A stretch of 64,000 nt of DNA from Symploca sp. SIO2E9 (lineage in GTDB: Bacteria > Cyanobacteriota > Cyanobacteriia > Cyanobacteriales > Coleofasciculaceae), in the NCBI GenBank assembly GCA_010692645.1, contig JAAHGS010000010.1, forward strand, positions 66,001-130,000, given 5' to 3'. Positions 56,474-64,000 of this stretch are shown here, piece after piece. Position numbers and translations under genes: made by a program. A model generated the notes under the pieces. The model worked only from the letters and a program-made list of their open reading frames with translations. It was not told the DNA's origin and searched no databases. Position 1 is the stretch's first letter. Every line of letters starts with the position of its first letter.

Positions 56474-57079
56474 TTGATTGAAGACCTAATCAACGGTATT
56501 TTGATTCTGAATACTCAAGGTCAGCTTATTTATGCTAATTACCAGGTCATGAGACTTTTGCGCAAGCTCAAGCAAAGTAAATCAGCAACTACTTTATTAC
56601 CTGAAGATACCTCATTACCTGAAGAAGTCTCTCATATTTGTCAATATTTAATTGAGACTCGTAATTTATTTCCCAATCAAATTTGGCAGCTTGAAACTGA
56701 AATTATTACAGACAGTTATGTCTTTCTTAAAATAAAAGCTCGATGGCTAATACTAGAATCTGAAGCCAATCCTTTTTTGTTAGTAACTTTAGAAGATAAA
56801 CGGCAAACTAGCCAGAAAATAATTATGGAAGATGCTAAAAAATATGGTCTTACTGACCGTGAAATGGAGGTTTGGTTACTCCATCAAGATGACTATACCT
56901 ACAAAGAAATCGCAGCTGAGCTCGATATTACTCCCAATACAGTGAAGAAGCATATGAAAAGTATTTACGTCAAACGCAGAGCATTCCTGGAAAAGGGGGA
57001 GAGGGGGAGATGGGGAGACGCGGAGACGCCCAGACGCGGAGACGCCCAGACGCGGAGACGCCCAGACGCGGAGAATTGA
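56474..57079 (+). CDS. PAS-LuxR regulator, probably frameshifted and with a repeat-derived tail
   Basis: 201 aa from an internal TTG: PAS-like domain (LIEDLINGILILNTQGQLIYANYQVM), then the LuxR HTH (LTDREMEVWLLHQDDYTYKEIAAELDITPNTVKKHMKSI). The true start is likely the ATG at 56352 with AGAGGT upstream. That frame begins MFSRNYQLNTSAHQSSK and matches the paralogue at 54701, but a one-base loss in CCCTAACAAAA near 56445 ends it at the TGA at 56475-56477, and the match continues in the next frame. The last 25 residues (RRGDAQTRRR) come from a GGAGACGC-type repeat. Whether the gene is expressed is uncertain. Confidence 0.65.
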   Translation: MIEDLINGILILNTQGQLIYANYQVMRLLRKLKQSKSATTLLPEDTSLPEEVSHICQYLIETRNLFPNQIWQLETEIITDSYVFLKIKARWLILESEANPFLLVTLEDKRQTSQKIIMEDAKKYGLTDREMEVWLLHQDDYTYKEIAAELDITPNTVKKHMKSIYVKRRAFLEKGERGRWGDAETPRRGDAQTRRRPDAEN

Positions 57080-57105
57080 AATTCCAACCAAAATTTCGTT
57101 CACCC
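57012..57105. mobile_element. Partial GGGTGARCGAAA-family element, left end lost
   Basis: The right terminus AAAATTTCGTTCACCC is intact, and the body has the CGCGGAGACGCCCAGA repeats. The left terminus is missing; it is replaced by a purine heptamer tract (GGGGGAGATGGGGAG) continuing from 56995. It supplies the last codons and stop of the PAS-LuxR gene. Confidence 0.6.
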
Positions 57106-57261
57106 GGGGGAGACATTATTATTCTAGGCTGACTTTTCTCGGACAACTAAGAGGCATTGCACTTCATCAAGGGTGAAAACGGCTATGAAAAGATCACAGG
57201 GCATCTACTTTACCAATTTCCTGAAAGATTGAAAAGTACCCTGAGAGGGTACTGTCGATCA

Positions 57262-58053
57262 TTAAACAAATTGACCTGGTAGAATATCGTGCAACTTGAC
57301 TACATCCCCAATAACTGCGATCGCAGGGGCTTCAAACTTACTCTCCTCCACCAATGCTACAATTGTCCCCAAGCAGCCAATTAACTCTTGCTGTTGTGGT
57401 CTAGTTCCCCAGCGAATGAGTGCTACAGGCGTTTGCTCATTCAAGCCAGCGCCACAGAGTTGGGTAACAATGTAAGGTAAGTTGTGTACACCCATATAAA
57501 TCACTATTGTTTCCGAAGCATGAGCGATCGCTTCCCAATTCACTTGTGGTCTATACTTTCCTGCTGACTCATGACCTGTGACAAAAGTCACCGAAGAACT
57601 GTAGGCACGGTGAGTTATAGGAATCCCTGCATAGGCTGGCGCTGCTACCCCAGAAGTTACCCCGGGTACTACCTCCACAGATACTCCAGCATTGACCAAG
57701 TCTTGCATTTCTTCGCCGCCACGACCAAATACAAAGGGATCACCCCCCTTCAGCCGCACCACTACTGCTTCAGTTTGCGCCTTTTCAATTAGTATCCGTG
57801 TCGTCTCTTCCTGCAACAGAGAATGACGCCCTCGACGCTTGCCAGCATTAATTTGCTCTGCTTGAGGATTAATCATCGCCACAATCTGTGGACTCACCAA
57901 AGCATCATAGACGACAACATCCGCACCAGCTAATAACCCCTTACCTTTAAGTGTTAACAGCCCAGGATCTCCTGGTCCAGCACCCACTAAATACACCTTA
58001 CCCAAACACTTTGTCCTTTCTACTTCTGCGTTCTTTGTGCCTTTGTGGTTCAT
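57262..58053 (-). CDS. cobA: Uroporphyrinogen-III C-methyltransferase
   Basis: 263 aa. SAM-binding GxGxGxxG-like motif GAGPGDPGLLTLKG, then VVRLKGGDPFVFGRGGEE, VVPGVTSGVAAPAYAGIP and MGVHNLPYIV. CobA methylates uroporphyrinogen-III at C2 and C7 to precorrin-2, the branch to siroheme and cobalamin. The first 16 residues are not conserved. It overlaps sirB by 4 bp on the same strand, so both genes make precorrin-2 and siroheme together. Confidence 0.95.
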   Translation of the reverse strand: MNHKGTKNAEVERTKCLGKVYLVGAGPGDPGLLTLKGKGLLAGADVVVYDALVSPQIVAMINPQAEQINAGKRRGRHSLLQEETTRILIEKAQTEAVVVRLKGGDPFVFGRGGEEMQDLVNAGVSVEVVPGVTSGVAAPAYAGIPITHRAYSSSVTFVTGHESAGKYRPQVNWEAIAHASETIVIYMGVHNLPYIVTQLCGAGLNEQTPVALIRWGTRPQQQELIGCLGTIVALVEESKFEAPAIAVIGDVVKLHDILPGQFV

Positions 58054-58916
58054 TTTTGTTCAATTAAATCCACAATTAAATCAGCTAATTGAGCACTTGC
58101 CCCAATCGGTTCACCTAAGCTCAAACGTAGCTTAGGTGAGTGTAACTGTATCTGAGCAACCATTTGAGCAATCGCATCCGTAATTCCCCCACAGAAAAAA
58201 AAGTAAGGCAAAATCACAATCTGTCTATAACCAGCAGCCGCTAAAACTTGAATCTGCTCCTCTAAACTCGGCGACACTGAAAAGTAAGCCGCCACTGCTC
58301 CCAGATAGTCAGCCATTGCCTCCACTGGCTGATTACCACCAACACGGCGAGTTCCGTGAGATATTAAAATCTTGGCATCAGTCTCTACCCCTGCTAGCTG
58401 ACTTGCCAGAATGCTCCTTAAACCAGGGTGAGCACCCAAGTAAGGCAGCAATTTCAGCCCGATTGCTCCACCTAAACTTTGCTGCGCCAGCGCCACTTCT
58501 GCTGGAATATCCTCACTCACATGCACCCCTGGCAACAAAAACACAGGCAATAACTGCAATTGATTATAGCCAGCAGCTAGCGCCAAACTAGCAAATTGCC
58601 TAATTTGCTCATGCAATGGCACCTCAGCTAGCTCTAAAATTGCTGTACCCACTAGTGGAAAGCCAGTACTACTAGTTACCACAGCTGGTGCTGCGCTGTT
58701 AGCATTAGCAGACGTAGAAGTACGGCTGTAGAGATAATTCTCCTCTGCTCCCTCTACTCCCCAGGAAACCCTCCGAGTTGCCAACTTAGCGCCTACTAAC
58801 TCAGCCAGTTTTTCCATAGCCAAGTGAGGACGTTGATCACGACTACCATGAGATATCAGTAGATAAGCAGATGACAAGGGCAAGGATATACTTAAATTTC
58901 TTTGTTTATTAGGCAA
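58050..58916 (-). CDS. sirB: Sirohydrochlorin chelatase (SirB/CbiX type)
   Basis: 288 aa, two CbiX-like halves. Conserved parts are YLLISHGSRDQRPHLAME, the catalytic/metal region ILISHGTRR, and IVILPYFFFCGGI. It inserts iron (or cobalt) into sirohydrochlorin. The long two-lobed form fits a plant/cyanobacterial SirB-like or CbiX enzyme. Next to cobA, 4-bp overlap. The N-terminal 15 residues are variable. Confidence 0.9.
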   Translation of the reverse strand: MPNKQRNLSISLPLSSAYLLISHGSRDQRPHLAMEKLAELVGAKLATRRVSWGVEGAEENYLYSRTSTSANANSAAPAVVTSSTGFPLVGTAILELAEVPLHEQIRQFASLALAAGYNQLQLLPVFLLPGVHVSEDIPAEVALAQQSLGGAIGLKLLPYLGAHPGLRSILASQLAGVETDAKILISHGTRRVGGNQPVEAMADYLGAVAAYFSVSPSLEEQIQVLAAAGYRQIVILPYFFFCGGITDAIAQMVAQIQLHSPKLRLSLGEPIGASAQLADLIVDLIEQK

Positions 58917-58982
58917 TGGAATATATCATTTCAATTACTAGAATGTTGTATCAATTGTTGCTATTTGCGCGATGATAATCAA

Positions 58983-60437
58983 CTATGGTAAGGCTCTACA
59001 CTGCCCAAGTTTTGCTGCAATCTCGCCAGCATGACGCCACCAGTTAAACCCCCCTACCCAACGGCGTGAGGGCAGGTGTCCCACTGGTGCTTTCAGGTTA
59101 AACTTGAGCTGGGAATCGGGAACAGATGCTTGGTGTAGCGGCCAACCGAGGCGGTTGCATAAACTAGGGTAATCTCCACCAACTTCTTCATAGATCCGCG
59201 CTTGGACACTGAAGCCGAAGCGTCCACGGCTATACTTAATCCACAACTGATCAATTCTCAATAACTCCTGAGAGGGCAAATTTCTAATATCGTCGTTTTT
59301 CAGATAATAGCCTGGATTCTTGCTTAGTAATTGACATAGCATATCCCATGTCTGCTGATCGGCCTCTTTCCATTTTTTCTTGACCAATAAATTGTGTATT
59401 ATCGTGTAGTCAATATCTGCCTCTAAAGCTAAAGTTGGCTCAGCATGCGGTAATATAACTGGCTGAGCTACTGAAATTTTTGGCTTCCACAGTTTAACTT
59501 TACTAGCTGTTGGTTGAATTAGTGGTTGGGTTGGCGCTGATGTTGAGTTAAGGGATTGTAAAACTTGCTTAGCAGATTGATAGCGCTGCTTGAGGGGATT
59601 TAGCATTAATTTATCAAGGACTCTTGCCAAGTGGTTACTCACCTCAAACCCAGGTAGCAAGAAATCACGCCATACCCAGCAGTCATTGATAGAATCAAAC
59701 ATATCTAGAGGTGGTACTTGAGTTAGTAGGTGAATGCAGGTAACGCCTAAACTATAAAGATCACTGGCAGCACAGGCTTTTCCCCTAAGTTGTTCCGGTG
59801 CCATATATTCGGGAGTACCGATTGCAGTACCAGTTTGTAGCAGTGCTGAGTCGGTGAGCAACTTAGCAACACCAAAATCAATTAACACTAACTTGCCATT
59901 ATCTTGACGGCGGATAATATTAGCGGGCTTGATGTCTCTGTGAATTACCCGATGAGCATGAATATATTCCAGCAGTGGCAATAAATCTTGCAGTAATTCC
60001 CAAATCTGTGCCTCATTGTATGAACCTGTTTGCTGCAACTCTTGCTGGAGAGTATCTCCAGCAACCCACTCTTGAATCAGATACAGTTGTCGGTTTTGTT
60101 GAAAGTGTGCCAGTAAAGTTGGGATTTGGGGATGTTTGCCCAATTCACCTAAACGCACTGCTTCTTGGTAAAACAGTTCAGTCGCTTTTTCCCGAAACCC
60201 AATATCTGGATTTTCTAGGTATAGTTGTTTAATAACACAGTAGGGTTTATCAGGGATATCTTCATCGACTGCCAAAAAAGTTTTGCCAAATCCTCCCCTA
60301 CCCAGAGGTTGAATTGGGCGATATCTGTCTTTGAGCAATAGCTTAGAGCCACAACTATAACAAAATCGAGCTGAATCTGGATTGTGAGGCTTAAAGCATC
60401 CAGGAGTTAAGCAATAATTCATAACAGTCTTTGTCAT
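58983..60437 (-). CDS. Ser/Thr kinase with zinc ribbon and C-terminal GUN4 domain
   Basis: 484 aa. N-terminal zinc ribbon (CLTPGC, CYSCGSK). The kinase is complete: GRGGFGKTFLA P-loop, VIKQL Lys, HRDIKPANII catalytic loop, DFGVAK and APE region PEYMAPEQL. The C-terminal part from about residue 335 (LEADIDYTIIHNLLVKKKWKEADQQTW, LWIKYSRGRFGFSVQARIYEEVGGDYPSLCNRLGW) is a GUN4 domain, which binds magnesium protoporphyrin and bilins. It probably senses tetrapyrroles and signals by phosphorylation. It lies 66 bp upstream of sirB, on the same strand. Confidence 0.92.
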   Translation of the reverse strand: MTKTVMNYCLTPGCFKPHNPDSARFCYSCGSKLLLKDRYRPIQPLGRGGFGKTFLAVDEDIPDKPYCVIKQLYLENPDIGFREKATELFYQEAVRLGELGKHPQIPTLLAHFQQNRQLYLIQEWVAGDTLQQELQQTGSYNEAQIWELLQDLLPLLEYIHAHRVIHRDIKPANIIRRQDNGKLVLIDFGVAKLLTDSALLQTGTAIGTPEYMAPEQLRGKACAASDLYSLGVTCIHLLTQVPPLDMFDSINDCWVWRDFLLPGFEVSNHLARVLDKLMLNPLKQRYQSAKQVLQSLNSTSAPTQPLIQPTASKVKLWKPKISVAQPVILPHAEPTLALEADIDYTIIHNLLVKKKWKEADQQTWDMLCQLLSKNPGYYLKNDDIRNLPSQELLRIDQLWIKYSRGRFGFSVQARIYEEVGGDYPSLCNRLGWPLHQASVPDSQLKFNLKAPVGHLPSRRWVGGFNWWRHAGEIAAKLGQCRALP

Positions 60438-60519
60438 CGGTTATAGCATTTTTCTAGATGACTGCTATAAATTCCTCTTTCTCCCCATCTGCCTCTCCCC
60501 CCATCTTCCAAGGATTCAA

Positions 60520-60909
60520 TTAAAGCTCATCAGCCTGGTAAACATAAAATTTATCAAAAACCCCAACCGTGCCAAACTTATAAGCAGGTAAGGAAGAACC
60601 AACATCTAAATCAGTTCGATAAATGCTGAAAAAAACAAAGTTACGGCGTTGTGTAGTCTGGGAAATGACTGTTTGAATCGGTGGGCGTAAACCATCAATG
60701 AGCTTTGGGCATTGACGCTGGAGGAACTTCGGTACATCTTCTCTCTTTGATGGTTCGGAACAAACTTCCTCTTTTAAGTACTTTGTCAGCCGCCCAACAG
60801 CATACTTCTCATAGGCACCCTTACCTGGATTGGTCATTGCCATCGACGCTCCCAGAATCACCACAATAACTCCGCCCGCAATTGTTGTAACTTTTTGTAA
60901 CACATTCAT
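60520..60909 (-). CDS. DUF4359 exported protein
   Basis: 129 aa from MNVLQKVTTIAGG; a GTG six codons earlier is also open. Hydrophobic N-terminus (IAGGVIVVILGASMAMTNPG) acts as signal anchor. The rest (YEKYAVGRLTKYLKEEVC, CPKLIDGLRPPIQTVISQTTQRRNFVFFSIYRTDL) fits DUF4359 of cyanobacteria. Function unknown. Upstream of the kinase-GUN4 gene with an 82-bp gap. Confidence 0.78.
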   Translation of the reverse strand: MNVLQKVTTIAGGVIVVILGASMAMTNPGKGAYEKYAVGRLTKYLKEEVCSEPSKREDVPKFLQRQCPKLIDGLRPPIQTVISQTTQRRNFVFFSIYRTDLDVGSSLPAYKFGTVGVFDKFYVYQADEL

Positions 60910-61229
60910 CTTGAATTCTAATTTCACTATTTATCGATGACGAAAGTTTTCCCCTCTCAGGTTTCGAGTTGAACGTCTGACGACACTAACCACCGGGAGT
61001 TTATCCTGCTACGCTAACAACTCTTGCTCTAAGTAGTCGGACATACATAAAAGCAACTGTGTAAACAATTATGAAATCGCCCGGAATTCCCCTACACCCT
61101 ACACCCCACACCCCACACCCTGCCTCAACCAGCAAACTTTATTTTTGTCCAGGTACTTAGAGGAGTAGTTGATTGTGAAAGAGAAGGTAGATCAGCTCAG
61201 TCACCAGATGCTATAATCAAATATCGTAT
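60910..61229. other. Gap upstream of tRNA-His
   Basis: About 320 bp. It contains CACCCCACACCCCACACCC-type tracts near 61095-61120 and no gene. The tRNA promoter should lie in the last 50 bp. Confidence 0.4.
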
Positions 61230-61230
61230 G

Positions 61231-61303
61231 GCGAGCGTAGCCAAGTGGTTAAGGCAGTGGATTGTGGTTCCACCATTCGTGGGTTCGAGTCCCATCGTTC
61301 GCC
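61231..61303 (+). tRNA. trnH: tRNA-His (GTG)
   Basis: A cloverleaf of 73 nt. Acceptor stem GCGAGCG pairs with CGTTCGC, with G at 61230 as the extra G-1 opposite discriminator C at 61303, the mark of tRNA-His. The anticodon arm is GTGGA-TTGTGGT-TCCAC with anticodon GTG. The T-loop is TTCGAGT. CCA is not encoded. Confidence 0.95.
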
Positions 61304-61319
61304 CTTATTCTACTGTGCG

Positions 61320-61397
61320 ATGACTAATTATTTATTGGTTGTGGCATTAGGCATCTGCCTTATCATCACGTTCAGATTTAGCCCGAGAGCAGCTTAA
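61320..61397 (+). CDS. Possible 25-residue hydrophobic peptide
   Basis: The ATG at 61320 opens a frame MTNYLLVVALGICLIITFRF followed by SPRAA and a stop. One predicted helix, no ribosome site and no family match. Listed because it is the only coding-like feature in the gap after tRNA-His. Confidence 0.2.
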   Translation: MTNYLLVVALGICLIITFRFSPRAA

Positions 61398-61528
61398 CAA
61401 ATTGCAGCACTGAAACGGAGTCAGCGGTTGGGATTGAGCTTATCCGGTTCTACTGCAAAGTAGCTATACAAAAAAAGCCCGCGCGACGCAGACTAGCATA
61501 AAATCAAGAATTCACAAACTACTCTCAA

Positions 61529-61777
61529 TTAATCTTCAAACATCGTTAGCTGTTTTGGCTGGCAACACTGAATACTAACAGCAGAGATTTGAGCTTTTTC
61601 CTGTTCTAAATCTTCTATGTATCCAGCCAGATTAAATTGAGCCTCATGACTACTGACAAAAGGACCAAAATAATATTTACACCAGGGATTATCGGTAATA
61701 AGTTCTATCCACCAAGCTTGTCCTAGTTTTTGTAAGGTAGACATAAAAGATTCTTCAATATTTTCTAAAGAAATCAT
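61529..61777 (-). CDS. DUF1816 protein
   Basis: 82 aa. The domain (AWWIELITDNPWCKYYFGPFVSSHEAQF, GYIEDLEQEKAQISAVSIQCCQPKQLTMFED) is typical of DUF1816, a small domain of cyanobacteria often near phycobilisome or stress genes. Met12 (61744) is an alternative start next to the domain. The function is unknown. Confidence 0.82.
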   Translation of the reverse strand: MISLENIEESFMSTLQKLGQAWWIELITDNPWCKYYFGPFVSSHEAQFNLAGYIEDLEQEKAQISAVSIQCCQPKQLTMFED

Positions 61778-62662
61778 ATTTTAAGAAATTCTTGTGGCTT
61801 TAGATTAAATACTTGCCTAAAACTGCAGCGCTTCAAAATCAATTAATCAAGATAATTAATTATAGACTCATTTATTGAATTCTACTTTTGGATGCATGTA
61901 TTCAGATAAGAATGTATTCAGATAAAATGTTTTGATGTAAATTACACACTCCTCAAAATCAATCAACATTTCTCAGTCTTAACTATTAGACCAGTTTTGT
62001 TGAATATTAAAAATTTTTGTTGTTCTAAAAGCATAGAGCTAGATGGCTTAATTAAGCTCCTAGAAATTAAGCATAGATATTGCTTATTCTAAGTATAGGG
62101 AGTGCTTGATGAATTGAAAAAAGCAACCCAGGATATCCTTATAATAATATAAGGATAGCAGCTAGAGCCTGAAAAGGCTAATATATGTTTGGGTTAAGCT
62201 TTGCCGCTATGTGGTAAATCCCAGTGTCGCGTGGAAGCTGTATCTAAAGGGAAGAATATCTATTTCTATAGATCTATAACTTCTACCTGAAGAGTGACTA
62301 TCATTTTAAGTTGACTTGTAACCATGAATACAAACGTTTATTGCCAAGGGACAGAGTTTGAAGTTTTTTAAAGCTGGGATTTACGCCACGTGCCAAGGAA
62401 ACATAGTATGGACTAATTCAATCGCTTTGCTTCTAGTGTATAAATTAAGAAAAATTAGAATTATAAGCAGATGATGCTAATCAAGCAAACATGCTTTTGA
62501 ACCCATAATATTCAGACCTGTTTATAAATCTGTGAATCTAAGTTTCGATTTTGAATCCTAAGTTTTTTCTCAAAAATTCAGTCATGATTAATATTTGCAA
62601 TCGCTTAATACATACAAACAGTAATTTACTCGATTTCGCAAGATAAGTTTTGAAAATTTGAT
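61778..62662. other. 885-bp AT-rich gap with one strong hairpin
   Basis: No convincing gene. A perfect 10-bp stem TATCCTTATA / TATAAGGATA with 4-base loop is at 62134-62157. The other parts are AT-rich, mostly in short frames. The leader of the downstream PAS regulator gene lies here; a small RNA is possible but not shown. Confidence 0.4.
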
Positions 62663-63847
62663 GTGAAAGTTGATATTTTTGCCCAGCAGCTACAAGCGTT
62701 CCAACAGCGTTTAGCTGAACTCTACCAAGCGGTGAGCGATCCTCGACAGCAAACAACCAACTTGCTGCCAGCAGTTTACAAGGAACTTGGCGTTGCCTCA
62801 GAACAACTCCAGGTAGCTGTTGAGGAACTTTTGCAGAAGAAGGAAGAATTGGCAGCTACTCAATCACAGCTCGAAACTGAAATCGGACACCACCATGAAT
62901 TGTTCGAGTCCATGCTTTATGCTTACCTGGTGACTGATGCAGATGGTAATATTCTCGAAGCTAATCGGATAGCAGCTACACTCTTCAATGTTCCCCAGCA
63001 GTTATTAGTAGATCAACCGCTAGCACTGTTCATTGTTCAAAAAGAACCTCAGGAGTTTGGAGTTAAACTCAAGCAGCTTCGTAAGCGTGACTGGGTTCAG
63101 GAGTGGCAGGTTCGTCTACAGCCCCATCACAGTGATTCCTTTAAAGCAGTTATGACTGTAGTCCCTATCCGCGACAATCAAGGCAAACTGGTAACCCTGC
63201 GCTGGGTAGTGCGCGATATCAATAAACTCAAGCAGACTCTTAAGGTACTAGAAAGTAATGACTACGATCCTAGAGATAACTATCCTAGGCATTCTTATGC
63301 TAAAGGGGAGACTATACACCTAGAACCTCACAAGATTTGGCTCGTATCTCGAGGTTTAGTGAAGTTGAGTACTATCAATGAAAATGGTGAAGAGATGCTT
63401 GTGGGGCTAGCAGGAACTTCAATGTCTTTTAGCTCTAGTATGACTTCCCTAAATAACTATCAAGCAACAGCACTCTCGGAAGAAGTACAGTTAATTCCCA
63501 TTGCCTTCACAGAGATAGATGCTTCCCCTCGTTTGAAACAAGCCCTTTTAGCTCAAATTAATCGGCGACTCAAGCAGACAGAATTACTCTTAGTTATTTC
63601 TGGCAAGCAGCAGGTGAAAGAGCGCTTACAGCATTTCTTGTTATTTTTAAAACAGGAAATTGGTCAATCCGTGGCAGAAGGAACTCTTTTAAATGTTCGC
63701 CTTACTCATCAGGAGCTTGCCAATGCCTGCCGCACCACTAGAGTGACAATTACTCGAGAGTTAGGCAAGTTACAGCAACAAGGGAAAATTGCCTTTGACT
63801 CCAAACACTGCATTATTCTCACAGATAGATTCGGTGAGAGAACATAA
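62663..63847 (+). CDS. PAS-Crp/Fnr-like transcription regulator
   Basis: 394 aa from a GTG. A coiled coil (about 1-70) precedes a PAS domain (about 75-185, [29 protein letters not shown]). Next is a short Crp-like beta region ([44 protein letters not shown]). The C-terminus is a Crp winged helix ([30 protein letters not shown]). No phosphate-binding cassette is visible in the Crp-like part, so it probably does not bind cyclic nucleotide. PAS fused to Crp is an unusual input. It is preceded by the longest gap of the window. Confidence 0.85.
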   Translation: MKVDIFAQQLQAFQQRLAELYQAVSDPRQQTTNLLPAVYKELGVASEQLQVAVEELLQKKEELAATQSQLETEIGHHHELFESMLYAYLVTDADGNILEANRIAATLFNVPQQLLVDQPLALFIVQKEPQEFGVKLKQLRKRDWVQEWQVRLQPHHSDSFKAVMTVVPIRDNQGKLVTLRWVVRDINKLKQTLKVLESNDYDPRDNYPRHSYAKGETIHLEPHKIWLVSRGLVKLSTINENGEEMLVGLAGTSMSFSSSMTSLNNYQATALSEEVQLIPIAFTEIDASPRLKQALLAQINRRLKQTELLLVISGKQQVKERLQHFLLFLKQEIGQSVAEGTLLNVRLTHQELANACRTTRVTITRELGKLQQQGKIAFDSKHCIILTDRFGERT

Positions 63848-63850
63848 TGT

Positions 63851-63990
63851 TGATCAAAATTCTCTCCCCATCTCCCCACCAAAGGCAGGAGGCAGAAGGC
63901 AGGAGGCAGAAGGCAGGAGGCAGGAGGCAGAAGGCAGAAGGCAGAAGGCAGGAGGCACAAAATTCATCTCCCCATCTCCGTGTCTCCGCG
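63851..63990. repeat. GGCAGGA/GGCAGAA tandem array and CTCCCCAT tract
   Basis: After the regulator gene come a CTCCCCAT tract, about ten units of seven bases (GGCAGGA and GGCAGAA in mixed order), then another CTCCCCAT tract with CTCCGTGTCTCCGCGTC. The array continues to the window end. Confidence 0.75.
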
Positions 63991-64000
63991 TCTCCCCCTC

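Overview
This is a cyanobacterial chromosome segment. The evidence is a form IB RuBisCO cluster in the order rbcL-rbcX-rbcS, BtpA (photosystem I biogenesis), a CRR7-family protein, DUF2854, DUF1816 and DUF4359 proteins, paired SLH/OprB-type outer-membrane porins, GCGATCGC (HIP1) octamers, and many heptameric short tandem repeats. The genus cannot be fixed from the sequence alone. A remnant of a DevB/DevC exporter and the high load of kinases, TPR and CHAT proteins fit a large, repeat-rich, probably multicellular genome.

Layout. 1-8.9 kb: 3' part of a Ser/Thr kinase-TPR gene, two SLH porins, a secreted trypsin-like protease and a secreted protein of unknown function. 9.5-16.8 kb: an EndoU-lamin tail fusion, larB, a CHASE2-GGDEF cyclase, VKOR-thioredoxin and btpA. 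17-25.9 kb: rimO, a DEAD-box helicase, thrC, the RuBisCO genes and a secreted seven-bladed propeller. 26-31 kb: a large CHAT-STAND-TPR protein and panB. 31.3-37.4 kb: a probable metal-transport cluster on the minus strand (HMA-type protein, P-type ATPase, two DUF5132 proteins), interrupted by an intact tnpB lying between perfect 20-bp inverted repeats. 37.4-45 kb: an accessory region with nested small repeats, a helix-turn-helix gene, a devB/devC remnant, a pentapeptide-repeat membrane protein and an orphan ABC ATPase. 45-50.5 kb: GH13 amylase, receiver-only regulator, DUF2854, CRR7 and SelO. 50.8-57.1 kb: a two-gene unit (membrane-tethered periplasmic binding domain plus P-loop GTPase), two damaged PAS-LuxR paralogues and a SUKH protein. 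57.2-64 kb: siroheme genes (cobA, sirB), a kinase-GUN4 fusion, DUF4359, tRNA-His, DUF1816 and a PAS-Crp/Fnr-like regulator.

The strongest unexplained structure is the set of small mobile repeats. A family of about 100-bp elements with GGGTGARCGAAA ends leaves 9-bp target duplications at three loci. One copy has inserted in frame into the signal-peptide region of a porin. Another carries a different 104-bp inverted-repeat element nested inside it. Other families are a 230-bp element with GCTTGCTGAAT-type ends (two copies), a 179-bp TAGGACTTACGCA element, a GACCTCTTGCA element, and a GTAGGTTGGGT hairpin family.

The two porin genes share a ribosome-binding region complementary to the conserved loop known from the cyanobacterial sRNA Yfr1. 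This suggests joint sRNA control. The least understood gene system is the AT-rich periplasmic-sensor/GTPase pair at 50.8-53.4 kb. The EndoU-LTD and CHAT-STAND-TPR proteins are further candidates for defence or signalling roles.
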